This document shows, in pieces, positions 43,670 to 55,347 of a DNA stretch of 64,000 bases. Within the stretch, counting starts at the first letter, position 1. Each line of letters opens with the position of its first letter. Below the pieces are notes generated by a model. It ran no database searches and was not told the origin of the DNA. It saw only the letters and a list, made by a program, of their open reading frames with translations. This stretch comes from Daldinia sp. FL1419 (lineage: Eukaryota; Ascomycota; Sordariomycetes; Xylariales; Hypoxylaceae), in the NCBI GenBank assembly GCA_025201765.1, contig MU623373.1, positions 124,001 through 188,000 on the forward strand, given 5' to 3'. The position numbers and the translations under genes are program-made.

Positions 43670-46639
43670 ATGGCGCAAACGTTAACAGCCATGGCCGACG
43701 ATTCGCAACAAGATATTCCTACTGATATTCAACAACGATATAGAAAACCCGGAGTCGTTAGAGGTGTGACGCAACCTAGCCCTAGATCAGATTTGAGATC
43801 AGACGTATTATCAGCTAGGGTAGGCGTTAGACCTGAGCGCGGCATCGGTATGAAGTTCCAAGAATTTGGCATGCATGCTTCGAGAGTCCAGGATTCGAAA
43901 CACACCCCAGTTCGACCAATTTTCCCTAATAGCAGTAACTTCAGTCATCATTACAATGACAGAGACAAAGATGGCTATGATGCTGATGAAGACAATGACT
44001 TCGAAGAACCAACAATTGCCACAGCCTCTACTTGGACACCTTCAACCGCTTATTCAACTCCATCCACAGTCCTCACATCCTATTCGCAATTTAATCATAC
44101 TATAGAAGATCATTCGCCTCACATACCGCCATTACCAAACTCTCCGTTATCCCCTCGGTGGGATTCTCTAGGTTACGATCGTTCTACCACTCTCAGCCCT
44201 ACTTCTCCTGCTGTTAGTAGTCTTCATAGTAGATCGTCGAACGCGACCGACGAGCTGCACTTTGCTTCTGAAATTAGAGATGAATTCCCGTCATCACCTG
44301 TCAAGATGAACGCGCCAGAAACACCACGCGTAGATAATTTCTCGCGACCTCGAAAACCGAGCATTAAGCAACCCTATAATGAATCACCTCGTGCCAAGCC
44401 TACTAATCACCCTCTTACCGAACCGAATCATCTCGACATTTCACCCAGCCACCCTCTGTCATGGACGCGAGAGCGCGGCCAATCGATTTCGTCTAATATC
44501 TCTGCTGCTACCTTTTCCTCTGTTCCCGGCCGACCCCCTCCTGAGATGCATAGTCGGGAGCATCTTCGAAGCAGAGGCCGACAACCGCACCCTCCGCCTA
44601 CTCGATTCCCCTTGTCATACAATCGTGCCGAAAGCAGTGGACCAACTTTCGCTAGGGATCCTATTCCACGTATGGCATCATTACCAAGCGAAGAACTTAG
44701 AGCAAGTTACCGGTCTCAACTCTCGGCATCCACAGCCCAGGGAACAGTAGCTACGGAAAGGAGCAGTGTCGTAACTAAGAGTAGTTCGATAACCTCGATT
44801 TACGGAGCAGTTGACGATTCGCTTAGCATTGATGATGTGATGGGAATGTACGAGAAGGGTTTTTACGACGATTCAGCTCCGGAAGACAACAATGAGATGG
44901 TAGACTCAAGACCGCCAACTGCAAAATCGGAATTAAGTAGGAGGAGAACCGCTATGCTCGACGCAATGACTATTTTCCTACCGACCCCAGAATCGCCAGG
45001 CGTAGCCTCTGTCTCTGATCAGGGTGAGCGCGAGTCGGTTTCTATCTCTCAAGACCCCAGTGAACAAGATTCCTTGCTCAGAGAGGACCCAGAGGAAGTA
45101 TCTGAGGAAGTGCGCAGGGAGATACCTGAGGATGCCTCGGAAAAGATCTCCGAGGAAATTCCTGAGGAGGCACCAGAGAACGCCAATGTGGAGACTGATG
45201 CTATCCGCAGTTCTATCAGGGTGGTCGGTGAAAGTGAGGCTGTTGATATTTTAATCGATGTAGATGCGAATGGGGGTGTGGATGCGGGTGCTGAGACTGA
45301 AGATGACACTGAGGATGAGCACAGCCCCTTACCCCCCTCACGCCACCCGACTGTGTCGACTATCGCGGAGGACGACGATGAGCGAGATCGTTATGGTTTC
45401 CGGAAGAGCAATCAATATGTTAATCGAGAGCAATATGATAGCTGGAACGAAGGATACACCGAGTATCTAGCGAGAAGGCGAAAGAAATGGACCGCCTTTC
45501 TTAGGGAGCATGGGCTGATGACTGATAATCCCAACCGGTTCCCTCCGCGATCCAACAAGACGAAGCGATTTGTACGTAAGGGAATACCTCCCGACTGGAG
45601 GGGTGCCGCTTGGTTCTACTACGCTGGGGGCCCTGCTGTTGTCGCGAAACATGCCGGTCTGTATGACGGCCTATTGAAGCAAAAGGCTAAGGATGTCGAT
45701 ATCGAGGCGATTGAGCGTGACTTACACCGTACATTCCCCGACAACATCAAGTTTCGTTCTTGCCCGTCGCCAACTGCCTCTGCCACCGATAGTAGTCAAC
45801 AAGCGCTCGCGAAGGAGACCGAAGGCTCCATGCCAACTGCCGAAAAGCCAATGATTGTATCTTTGCGCCGTGTACTACACGCTTTTGCTATTTATAACCC
45901 CCGGATTGGGTATTGTCAGTCTCTTAACTTTCTTGCTGGCTTACTCTTGCTTTTTGTAGAGTCCGAGGAAAATGCCTTCTGGTTACTCAATATTATAGCT
46001 CGAGTATATCTTCCCGGGACGCACGAGACAAACCTTGAAGGCGCCAATGTTGATCTCGGTGTACTCATGTCCTCCCTAAGGGAGTCCATGCCTAACGTTT
46101 GGGCTAAGATTGGAGGTGAGCTGGACGGAACAGACGTTGTGTGGGCGAAAAGCTGGAGGCATAGACGTAGGGCAGAGACGACCCGACTTCCACCTATTAC
46201 TCTTTGTATGACTGCTTGGTTCATGAGTTGTTACATCGGTACCTTGCCCATCGAGAGTACTTTACGCGTATGGGATGTTTTTTTCTACGAGGGATCCAAG
46301 ACGCTGTTTCGAATCGCCCTGGCAATATTTAAAATTGGCGAGAACGAGATCAAGGCAGTGGGAGATCCTATGGAGATTTTCCAGGTAGTGCAGACGATCC
46401 CTCGCAGGCTCATCGACGCCAACGGCCTCATAGAAGCCTGTTTCAAGCGCCGCAACGGTTTCGGCCATCTTAGCCAGGAAACCGTTGAGGCAAAGAGGCA
46501 CGAAAGGCGAGTTCAGGTCAAGGCCGAACGAGAAAAGCAGACGGGAAATACCATCTCAATGGATGCGGATTTTAAAAAGAAGGGTACTCTTTTCGGCCGA
46601 CGCAGAGAACAGGGTCAAGCCCAAGGTGAACTGGTCTAG
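43670..46639 (+). CDS. TBC-domain Rab GTPase-activating protein
   Basis: Accelerates GTP hydrolysis by Rab proteins in vesicle traffic; most like the yeast Gyp3/Msb3-Msb4 group. It is a single exon of 989 aa from Met 43670, or 982 aa from Met 43691. The N-terminal 600 residues are Ser/Pro-rich and likely disordered, with a Glu-rich repeat region near residue 470-510 (variants of EEIPEEAPE). The TBC domain spans roughly residues 635-890. It has GIPPDWRGAAWFYYAGG, the arginine finger in IERDLHRTFP (about residue 690), the glutamine finger in YNPRIGYCQSLN (about residue 750), and LRVWDVFFYEGSKTLFRIAL. Both catalytic fingers are present, so the protein should be active. No intron is needed. Confidence 0.9.
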   Translation: MAQTLTAMADDSQQDIPTDIQQRYRKPGVVRGVTQPSPRSDLRSDVLSARVGVRPERGIGMKFQEFGMHASRVQDSKHTPVRPIFPNSSNFSHHYNDRDKDGYDADEDNDFEEPTIATASTWTPSTAYSTPSTVLTSYSQFNHTIEDHSPHIPPLPNSPLSPRWDSLGYDRSTTLSPTSPAVSSLHSRSSNATDELHFASEIRDEFPSSPVKMNAPETPRVDNFSRPRKPSIKQPYNESPRAKPTNHPLTEPNHLDISPSHPLSWTRERGQSISSNISAATFSSVPGRPPPEMHSREHLRSRGRQPHPPPTRFPLSYNRAESSGPTFARDPIPRMASLPSEELRASYRSQLSASTAQGTVATERSSVVTKSSSITSIYGAVDDSLSIDDVMGMYEKGFYDDSAPEDNNEMVDSRPPTAKSELSRRRTAMLDAMTIFLPTPESPGVASVSDQGERESVSISQDPSEQDSLLREDPEEVSEEVRREIPEDASEKISEEIPEEAPENANVETDAIRSSIRVVGESEAVDILIDVDANGGVDAGAETEDDTEDEHSPLPPSRHPTVSTIAEDDDERDRYGFRKSNQYVNREQYDSWNEGYTEYLARRRKKWTAFLREHGLMTDNPNRFPPRSNKTKRFVRKGIPPDWRGAAWFYYAGGPAVVAKHAGLYDGLLKQKAKDVDIEAIERDLHRTFPDNIKFRSCPSPTASATDSSQQALAKETEGSMPTAEKPMIVSLRRVLHAFAIYNPRIGYCQSLNFLAGLLLLFVESEENAFWLLNIIARVYLPGTHETNLEGANVDLGVLMSSLRESMPNVWAKIGGELDGTDVVWAKSWRHRRRAETTRLPPITLCMTAWFMSCYIGTLPIESTLRVWDVFFYEGSKTLFRIALAIFKIGENEIKAVGDPMEIFQVVQTIPRRLIDANGLIEACFKRRNGFGHLSQETVEAKRHERRVQVKAEREKQTGNTISMDADFKKKGTLFGRRREQGQAQGELV

Positions 46640-47784
46640 TCTGGTAGACCCGCATCATCATTTCTAATTACTAGGACAAATCTCTTTTGTTGATTCTGTT
46701 CCTTTATCGTGGTCAGAACGACAGCCTCACATTCTTCAAGTTGTGGCAGAAGGAAAGCCACTTTTTAAACGCAGCGGGAATCTGCATTCTTGCAGTTTGT
46801 CTGCCACGACGTCTATTTTTATTCCCATTTTCTTTTCAGCATGGATAGGCATTGACGAAATCTCACGATACGATTGTTTTTCTTTTCTTTTTCTTTTTTT
46901 TTTCTCTTCCGGCGGAGGAATATCATAGAGATAGGAAGTAGACATGCGTTCCCATTGTACCCATGGCCTGGGCAGAACAAGTTCATTTGTATAAGGGAAA
47001 GGGATACAGATATTACATTTCATTTTGGGGCCGAATGGATCCTACGCTCTCGTCCCCCCGACGGGGCTGAGCCGGAAACCCCAGAAACCTCATCTTTTCG
47101 GGGCAACAAGAAACATGTAAACCAAACTGATTTGGCGCGGGTTATATGGATACCTTCAATGGGGTCTGTCCATACGATTGCATTGTTAAGGTTCGGAAAA
47201 ATATTAGACAGCATACTGCATTTCAAAGGGGGCAGGTTATATAGCATCCAATGGCGGCGCATTACATGCATTCACTGAACACGCAAAGGCTCGGAGAATA
47301 TCCAGCCAGCAGAAGCATTTGCTCTAAAGATCAATACAACAGATTCATTGAATATTAGAAAGACTTGGTTGTGACTATTCGTAATTATCGGCTGCGTTTG
47401 CGAGTGCCTTTAAATATGTAGAAGAATTCGTTCTCATGAGTCGTCAGATAATCCGTAATACTATCATGCCTAATTCCAGCCTGATCCTCCATAAACATGC
47501 TTTTAAATGTGTTTAGCCTTTTGAGGTTATAATTTCGTCATAGCCAGTCGTATGTGCTTAACGTCTGCTCGTAATATCCGTATGGACAACCTCTCCCTCT
47601 CGTTACTGCTGATCCCGCGAGACTGCTCTTGCATTACCTCGCTCGTCGACTCTCTGACCTGTGCGAAGAGGAAAGGGGTATCTATCCGTCCAAACCATCC
47701 GACCACCAAACTAGCAATCTCGCCGCACCAGCCACTCCTACTCACGTCACCGAATCAACGCCCGTGAAGCAGAGTCTTTCGCGC
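46640..47784. other. Intergenic region between convergent genes
   Basis: Contains the 3' ends of the TBC and ubiquitin-conjugating enzyme genes. A 134-codon frame at 46874-47278 starts in a T/C tract and has no motif. No gene is supported. Confidence 0.55.
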
Positions 47785-48326
47785 TTATTTCTTAGCGGTA
47801 GGCTGCGCGTAGCGAGCGACGTAGCTGCGAGCGTTCTTCTCGAACTCGCGGGGGTTATTCTTGTACTCGTCGGCGATGCGGGCCTCGAGGGGGTCGTCTG
47901 GGTTAGGCTCGACGAGGAGCTGGCAGACGGCGTCGAGGACGGCGCGGACGCGGCTGGCGGGTTTCCAGTTCTCGGGCTTGAGCATGCCGAGGCAGATGGA
48001 GCCGACGTTGTCGTTGGTGACGTTGGGGTGGTAGATGCGCGTGACGAAGGTCACTTGCGGCGCTTTGAAGGGGTAGTCCGGGGGCAGGACGATGGACAGC
48101 GTGAACGTCCCGCCGCTGTACACGGTGCCTGGGGGGCCGGCGAGAGTCGCTGTCCACTGGTGGATGTCGGATTCGGAGGGGAGGGTTACGACCATCCCGG
48201 CGGGAGGAGAGGACATGCATTCTTGCAGTTCCTAGGTGGCGGGTGTGGGTTAGACGAGGCAGATGGATCGGATGGATTGATAAATATCGCACTCACCTTG
48301 CCTATACGCTTCTGCGACGAAGTCAT
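47785..48326 (-). CDS. Ubiquitin-conjugating enzyme E2
   Basis: Carries activated ubiquitin (or a related modifier) on a cysteine and passes it to substrates with E3 ligases. Exons, in transcription order, 48326-48297 and 48231-47785, give 158 aa; the first exon codes for only ten residues, MTSSQKRIGK. The UBC fold is complete: IHQWTATLAGPPGTVYSGGTF, PPDYPFKAPQVTFVTRIYHPN (HPN at about 78-80), catalytic Cys90 in NVGSICLGML, and LLVEPNPDDPLEARIADEY. It is a class I E2 with almost no extension (a short QPTAKK tail). It resembles the Ubc4/Ubc5 group, but the specific orthologue cannot be fixed by eye. The gene is markedly GC-rich in third positions, which keeps a long frame open on the opposite strand. 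Confidence 0.93.
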
Positions 48327-49263
48327 TGTACGTGAGTAATTAGGTAGTTACGCGGTAGCCTGGTTCCTGGTATGGGTAAGTCCGGGTGGGTGTACGATAA
48401 CTAATAAATCGGCCGTGGGGGGAGAGATTCCTAGGTTAGGTTAGGAAGTAGGTTAGATAATTATTATACTACTAGGTTAGACGATGTGATGATAAAGGGA
48501 AACAGCTCGTCTATACCTATTGACCTGAATCTTGCCACCAAGGTACTTTCAGGCTGCAGGTAGACCCGAATAAAGCTTAAAGCTGTCTTAGGTAGAAAGC
48601 AGTGATATCATCGTTAATGAACCTAGTAGGAGGTAGGGTAGGACCTGCCCAGCCCATTTATTACACTTAGGTACCTACCTAGGTGGGCATCTGCAACTAC
48701 CCAACTTGCCAAGCAAGGGTGACAATCCCTCACGTAACACGAGCTGAAGCGGGGCAGCTGAACAAGTCAAAGTTGGGCTGTTGCGATCGGGAGATAGGCC
48801 TGCCTCTCTCGCGGAAGCAATATCGAAAGTGCCAGTTCCTATTATTAGTACCTAGTATCTAACACGGCGCCGGCATATTTAGAGAAATTTCTCTTAATTT
48901 GTTATAGACACGAATTAGTTATTAAAAATCAATTTTATAAATTCCAACCCTTTTATTCAATCAGTTTGATACGTACATTGTCGGCTTTTGACCTGGAATC
49001 CGTTGTTTGTTAGGTACTTTGCGGTGATTGCCCCTACTCATCTGCATTGCGGACATTCTGCCTCATATACTCACTAGCTAATGGAGAAATAAGTAATAGT
49101 TTTAGAAATATCATTATACGTATAATTGTAGATGACGCTTGTGTTCTCTTTCTTTTGCTCTTGCAGTTTGACTCTTGACGTATTATTCCGGTCTCATGAC
49201 AGACATCACCGTAGTCGTTCCCTTAAAATTATCGTCCTAATAGGCACACGTATGTAGAGAATC
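48327..49263. other. Intergenic region
   Basis: Upstream of the E2 gene and downstream of CWF19. It contains ACCTAGGT motifs near 48430 and 48670. I see no gene. Confidence 0.55.
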
Positions 49264-51369
49264 TTAACCATCGGTAAGGACTCTGGTCCAGTCAAACTTC
49301 TTCCACCGCTTTCTGAATCCCTCGACCCTAGTGTCAGATTTATGCCATCGTCCCTGTTTCTTGATCACATCTGGTTCCGCGTCGAGCATGCCACCCAGGA
49401 TCTCCCTCGCGAACAAATCGCCTCTAGGCCACCGGTTAGAATCTTCTACTACGTGACCTAAGCCCCCATCTAAAGTGAACCATGCGTGGAAATATGGCAT
49501 TTCCTTCGCGATAGACCTTCTGAACGCTAGTTTTCCTAGACCCTCGCGAGCCCGCTTTCCGGTATCGATAATCTTCTTGTGTTGCGACCACTCCTCGTCT
49601 GCGGTGAGCATCGCTTCCTTGAAGAAAGCGGGTGCAGTATCTCCTAGATCGTATGGAATAGGAACCGCTTGCATAGCGGCATGCATATGTCTATGAGGCG
49701 TTGCCGCATTTTCGTAGAAGATTACCTCTCGACCTTGTTCGTGATACATTCGTGTTAGACATTTCATAAAGTTGCGAATTTCCTCCCATTCGTCATCGTC
49801 ACACTCCAGTAGATTAGATCGATGTTGGATAGGGACGATAACAGCACCGCCTTCGCTCAACTCCGGTTCCGTAGGTAGCGTAAGATAAACCCGCGTCGCT
49901 AGCGAGACTATAGGTGCAATGGGTGGTTGGTTGCGATCCTCATGGTGACATAGCTGACATTTGTCTAGAATCTTGTTAACCCTTTGAAACTCACCGACAG
50001 CCTGGTTCTTGAGGTTGATTTCGGATTTCTGTACGCGCTTGGCTAGTTTATCGGCATTTTCATCCATGTATTCAAGGTCGTCGTCAAACTTTGCATCCTT
50101 GGCGATTCGTTCAGCTAATCGTAAGCCTTCCCCTCCTGCCTGCCCTCGTGTCCGCCGCTCCTCCCGAATCATGTCTTCTATTGTCATGTCGTCGTTCTGT
50201 TCTACATTGCCTCTCTCACGGCCCCGCTTTGTTTCGACCGCTTTGGCTTCGCCGCGCGTACCTGCTAACATGCGATTCTCCATAACACTAAGAACAACCG
50301 CTTCGGGATCTTTCGATGCAAACGCTACTGCTGCTTGATTGTATTCTGCTTCTAGTTTGGCAGCATCCGGCGCCTTTTTCAGCTTCGCCTTCATCATTTG
50401 AGCTTTGAGTCGGTTGAGCGTAGTCTGATCAATTTGTGTTGACACATGAGTCGATGCGTCATCTGGAATTACGGTGCCTTGCTCGAGTCTGGTCGGCATC
50501 GGCGAGGCTTCACGCTTCTCATGGACACCTTGACTCAATTTTCTCTCCTGGAATAACTCGCCGCTAGGCTTCTCCTTACCGACGTAGCCATCACCATAGA
50601 TTTTACGTCGGTCTATCTCAATCTTCTCCTCACGTGCATCGTCAAAGTCCCGCAAGTTACCATACCGCTCTAACGCGACCTCATCCACAGGTCGCCCGGT
50701 CTGCTCAGCGGTATTGTAAACACCGTTTAATTTGGTCATGCGCCACTGAGAACCGTTATCGCCAAAGGTATAATCGACTTTATGCAGTGCTGGGAGTTCG
50801 AGGTCGTCTATGGATTTCCCACTATTCAATTCTTGTAGATGCGCCGCATTAATCTCTCGCTTGTGGATTTCTCTTTGTGATGCCTGGCTGGGTGGCGGCG
50901 GAGGTTTAGAGGGGTTTGAGCCTTTTTGGGTGTAATCAATGTCTAACGCGGATGGCGCCGTCATCCAAGAATCTCTAACCAAGTTCGAAGTTGTTCCTTC
51001 TCGCTTCTTATAGTCCTCTGTAGCTAGCTCCTCGTCGGGTAACGGTAAATCTTCCTTCGCGTCTGAGGCTTTCAGGTGGCGATCTCGTTTGTCTGAATCG
51101 TGGTTATCATCCCTACGATGTTCGCGTCTACGATGTCGCTCGTCATCTTTGGAGTGTCGCGATCGCTTGTGTCGATGACCGTCATCATCCTCATCTTCGT
51201 GACGATCGTGTGACTTACGATGGCCATGGCGGTGACTATCGCGGTCGCGTTCAGACGATCGATCTCGTCGGTGGTGATGTCTATGCTTTCTATGCTTTTT
51301 TTCTTCGGCGCGCTCCCTCTCGGATTTTTCTGCGGCGAGAGATTTCTCGAATTCGTCGAGACCGTCCAT
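49264..51369 (-). CDS. CWF19: Pre-mRNA splicing factor CWF19-like protein
   Basis: Spliceosome-associated protein related to fission yeast Cwf19 and yeast Drn1, linked to intron lariat turnover. It is a single exon of 701 aa, with the start at MDGLDEFEKSLAAEKSE; the frame is open upstream to 51486 but that part is not typical. Residues 20-110 are a His/Arg/Asp/Ser-rich region of splicing-factor type. The C-terminal 230 residues hold both CwfJ domains. Domain 1 is HIT-like, with the zinc-type pattern CQLCHHEDRNQPP, VIVPIQHRSNLLECDDDEWEEIRNF and TPHRHMHAAMQAVP. Domain 2 has EMPYFHAWFTLDGGLGHVVE, FAREILGGML and FRKRWKKFDWT at the end. The gene is head to head with BRF1. Confidence 0.95.
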   Translation of the reverse strand: MDGLDEFEKSLAAEKSERERAEEKKHRKHRHHHRRDRSSERDRDSHRHGHRKSHDRHEDEDDDGHRHKRSRHSKDDERHRRREHRRDDNHDSDKRDRHLKASDAKEDLPLPDEELATEDYKKREGTTSNLVRDSWMTAPSALDIDYTQKGSNPSKPPPPPSQASQREIHKREINAAHLQELNSGKSIDDLELPALHKVDYTFGDNGSQWRMTKLNGVYNTAEQTGRPVDEVALERYGNLRDFDDAREEKIEIDRRKIYGDGYVGKEKPSGELFQERKLSQGVHEKREASPMPTRLEQGTVIPDDASTHVSTQIDQTTLNRLKAQMMKAKLKKAPDAAKLEAEYNQAAVAFASKDPEAVVLSVMENRMLAGTRGEAKAVETKRGRERGNVEQNDDMTIEDMIREERRTRGQAGGEGLRLAERIAKDAKFDDDLEYMDENADKLAKRVQKSEINLKNQAVGEFQRVNKILDKCQLCHHEDRNQPPIAPIVSLATRVYLTLPTEPELSEGGAVIVPIQHRSNLLECDDDEWEEIRNFMKCLTRMYHEQGREVIFYENAATPHRHMHAAMQAVPIPYDLGDTAPAFFKEAMLTADEEWSQHKKIIDTGKRAREGLGKLAFRRSIAKEMPYFHAWFTLDGGLGHVVEDSNRWPRGDLFAREILGGMLDAEPDVIKKQGRWHKSDTRVEGFRKRWKKFDWTRVLTDG

Positions 51370-52274
51370 CGCGAGGTGCGTGGCTCGTCTGGTATAAATT
51401 GGCTGATCCGCGGAGGTTGAGAGATGGAGTAACTTAAGCTCTGGCGATGGATATGACGATATGCCGATATGCCGATATGACGACACTAAATAACAACTTG
51501 GAAAGATTTCATATAATGGTTTAGAAAAATAAATGTAGTAAACTTACTTCGATGAGAGGGACATATGCATCTATAAAACACGTCGAATTCTATTTGGTCA
51601 TCTTTAATCTAGTTTCTAAGTTCAAATTCGTTTCAATTGCCAATATTACTAATTTTGCACTGCTATTTACCTTGATAAGCTGCAGCAGATAAGACAAAAA
51701 TTGAACTTTAATATTGTTTCTAACCGAACTCGAACCATAGCCTGTTCGTAGCTGATAAGTTACTTTCTTAGGCTTGATTCATGTAAACTTTTTGGTAGAC
51801 CTTTTGTTTAGCGCCTATTCTTTCTAAGCTTTGACACCACACCCCTCGACCATAAGACCCGACTTGCAGCACCTTCTACCATCAACTTGATGGCCCACAA
51901 AAATCTGCATTTGTCTTTTTTTTCTGTGACTACATCCCCCAGAACTTTTGACCATCCACTCTCACAAGCAACTTACACTTACACACTTACAAGCCAATCC
52001 CATCGATGCTAGATGAACTTCCAAAAGATATTCAAATAACCTAAGTATTTGAATATTCAACTCTTCCTTCCAAGACGGAATCTTCATTGGCACGGTCTTT
52101 TCATTTAATCAATCCAGTAATTCCCCCACCAGGGGATTTACTTTGGATTGAATCGCACAATATCAGTTGGCCTGTTTTCACTATCACTTTTTACAAGTCT
52201 ATAAACTACTTCAGTTTTACATCTATTCGCTTACACACTTCCTTTTATCATAACCACTTCCGCCTTCAGCAATC
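51370..52274. promoter_or_regulatory. Divergent promoter region of CWF19 and BRF1
   Basis: 905 bp between the two start codons, with pyrimidine-rich leader sequence before BRF1 (about 52090-52270). No other gene is seen. Confidence 0.5.
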
Positions 52275-54746
52275 ATGGCTTCCTTCCTAAAGTCTGCGAA
52301 AGTATCTTCGCGAAAGGGTGGTGTTCAGTTTAGACCCAGGGGAGTTGGCCCTGGCGATCGCATCAAAGAAGTTCTTCAGCGAAATCAGATGAAAGCGATG
52401 GGAATAAGTCCTACACCTATGACACCACCTGCTTCACAGAATAAACCCTCCTCGGATCGTCAACCCTGTCCAAACCCTCACTGTTCCAACCCATTAGCGC
52501 CAATTACGGACGGCTTCTGTTCTGCTTGTGGTCGTGAAATCGATTCTTCCAACATCGTTGCTGAAGTTCAGTTTGGCGAATCTTCATCTGGTGCCGCTGT
52601 TGTTCATGGAAGCTTCGTCGGTGCCGACCAAGGAAGTGCCTCTAGAAACTTGGGGTCACAATACAGACGACTCGGTGGTAGTCTTACAGACGCCCGCGAA
52701 AAAACTATTCGCGAAGGTATGCTCAATTTACAAAAGATGTATCAAATAGGTAGCTGACTTTATTTACAGCTAAAAATATGATGGCTGGCTTTGCACATCA
52801 ACTGAGGGAAATCCCCCCAAATGCTGTTGATGCAGGCATCCAAATCTTCAAGCTCGCCATGGAGGAAAATTGGCTCCAAGGACGAGGCATGGATAAAGTG
52901 GTTCCCGTGTGTCTTTATACAGCTTGCCGTAGAGAAGATCGTTGTAAAGTCATGCTTATTGACTTCGCCGAGCTTGTTCACGTAAGCTTCTTTTATTATT
53001 CCTCTTATCTTGTGTTCCGTTTGGCGTTCTTGAACTTACATTTCCCAGGTGAACGTATACGAACTAGGTCATATTTTCAAAGACCTGAGCAATATATACT
53101 CATTCCAGAGTAACAACGTCAAGTCCATCATTCCGGAAGATCTGATATATCGTTTTTGCTCGAAGCTTGATTTTGGTGACTTCACTAATAAGGTCGCCGC
53201 GGATGCAACTAGGCTATGCCAGAGGATGGGTCGTGACTGGATGGTTATGGGCCGCCGACCTTCTGGTATTTGCGGAGCTTGTATTCTTATGGCGGCGCGT
53301 ATGTGGAACTTTAGGCGTACTGTCCGAGAGATCGTTTATGTCGTCAAGGTCACAACGCATACTATTGAGCAACGTCTGGAAGAATTCACAGTCACGGAAA
53401 GTAGTGAATTGTCTATTGAGGACTTTTTGAATCAGGAATTTCTCGAGTCTCGCCATGATCCGCCGGCATTCTATAGGTCTACAGTAGAATGGCAGGAAAA
53501 AATGGAAAAGGAGGGAAAGGTCAGAAAAAGAAAGCGTACGGTTGAAGACGTGGACGGCGAGGACGATCAGCCTAGTTCGAATACTGGAACACCGGCACCA
53601 GACGGCTCTGTTGCCACGCCGAGACCTTCGATAGAAATGCCCCCGCCACCAGTACCTCGTCCGCCTCCAGACACTTCTAAAATGCGTCAAGTTAGAGACT
53701 ATCTGCCAAGAACCTTTGATAACTCCGAAGGAAGAGAGTTGGTTACCCCTTTTGACCCGATGAAGATCCCGAAACTTCCTCCCCGAAAGAGCGCGGATAA
53801 AGACGTTGCGGAGGGACTTGCGGCTGAAAATCCAGAAGATGACAGTGCAGTGGATGGGCTTGCAGCTACATATGGCTCAGTGGATGATCAGTTTGACAGC
53901 GAGGCTTTGGAAGAGGATATTCCAACGCAATCAGGAACTCGGCGACGGGGTCGTAAGAAGGGGGCTTCCGAACCGCTACTCACTTTTGATGACGAGTGGG
54001 AACGTGACGAGGCCTTGCTAGAGCAGCAAATCAATGAAGTTATCAATGACCCTCATAGCGATGAACATGGAAAAGCCCTGGCTACCGCTGCGCATCTTGC
54101 ACACATCAAGGCTGAGTGGGCGCGCTCTCTTCTCCCACAGCAGGAAACAAATATGGACGAAATCATAAGAGAAGATGAGTTCGCCGACGATCCTGAAGTT
54201 CAATTCTGCCAGCTCTCGCCTGAGGAGGTGAAAATTAAAGAAAGCATATGGATCAATGCAAACAAAGATTGGCTGCGAAAGAAGCAGGAAATGATTTATC
54301 GAAAGCAGATGGAGGAGTTAGGCCCTCCAAAGCGGAAACGCAATCGCGTAAAGAAGCCGCGAATTGGTGAAGGTCAGCTCACGCCTGCTTCTACCCCAGG
54401 TGAAGCGGCCATCGAAGCACTGAAGAAGCGAGACACGTATTCAAGACGTATAAATTACGATGCCATTGAAAACCTCTTTACTAGCGACAAAGACCGAGGG
54501 CCCGGATCGGTAGCATCTCGCAACGGAAGCGGACCTACGAGTCGAGCGGAGAGCGTCGCTGCAACTACCGCTAACGCAGCGCCAGACCAGGCCGCGGAGG
54601 ATGGAAATGAAGAAGTGGAAGAAAATGTCGCCGAAGAGACATATGAGGACGACTACGACGATCAGGATCAGCCAACGTATGATGAAACAGCTTACGATGA
54701 GGGAGGCTACGGCGAAGATGAATACGGCGACGAGGAGTACTACTAG
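52275..54746 (+). CDS. BRF1: TFIIIB subunit BRF1 (RNA polymerase III initiation factor)
   Basis: TFIIB-related factor that, with TBP and Bdp1, recruits RNA polymerase III to tRNA and 5S genes. Exons 52275-52716, 52770-52981 and 53049-54746 give 783 aa. A zinc ribbon has Cys65, Cys70, Cys82 and Cys85 (QPCPNPHC and FCSACG). It is preceded by about 60 basic residues, longer than in the yeast protein. The two cyclin-type repeats follow (KNMMAGFAHQLREIPPNAVDAGIQIFKLAM, CLYTACRREDRCKVMLIDFAE, RRPSGICGACILMAARMW). A Brf1-specific homology block is present around EVKIKESIWINANKDWLRKKQEMIYRKQ. The C-terminus is acidic and Tyr-rich (YDETAYDEGGYGEDEYGDEEYY). Exon 2 joins exon 1 within an Ala codon. Confidence 0.96.
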
Positions 54747-55347
54747 TTGGGAATGGTCCTCGTAGAAAGCTGGCCGAGTTATTAAATCCATGAGCTCACA
54801 AGCCATAGTCTTAGATTTGATGAGGTCGGCTTCTTTTGGTCGCTTGGTTGCCGTTCTGTTTTTGTATTCTAGTGTACAACCTCTACGCAGGCCTTGCGTT
54901 TATATGGGAGTGACTATTGCATGGGAGCAGGGCCTGTAAGGTTACGAGGTAAACATAAAAGCGGTTAGAGGATACCCATAGACAATAGTCTTCGCAGAAT
55001 TCACTTGTTCATTGTATTCGATTGCCAAAGTTTTGGTGAGCTACAAGACGAGAGCCTTGAAATTATTCAGCAAGTTGAAGACGTGAAGCTATAATATTAT
55101 ACCATTAGTGCTCAGCTGGTACTTTCAAACGTTTTCGTTGTTTTTTCCATTACTTCTGGTTCCTATATTAGTTTCAAATCATCTCTACATGGAAAGTCAA
55201 TATCTTGGTCGAAGGATGATGAGCTTCACTGGCCAGTTGACAATTAACCGGTTTATTTGGAAGATAGCCTCTAAAATAAGCCCAAATCACAGCCAGACGT
55301 TAGGTGTTCTTTTCCGGGCGCCCCTCCTTTTCTCGTTATAGACAAGA
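54747..55347. other. Intergenic region between convergent genes
   Basis: Lies between the 3' ends of BRF1 and SEC11. A hydrophobic 77-codon frame at 55108-55341 overlaps the SEC11 3' flank and has no support. Confidence 0.55.

Noticed and set aside
46874..47278. A 134-codon frame 3' of the TBC gene
   Set aside because: It begins in a T/C homopolymer-like tract (Phe/Ser run), has no motif, and lies between two convergent gene ends.
47629..48339. A 236-codon plus-strand frame opposite the E2 gene
   Set aside because: The minus strand codes for a complete E2 with all motifs. The opposite frame is kept open by strong third-position GC bias and its translation has no recognisable domain.
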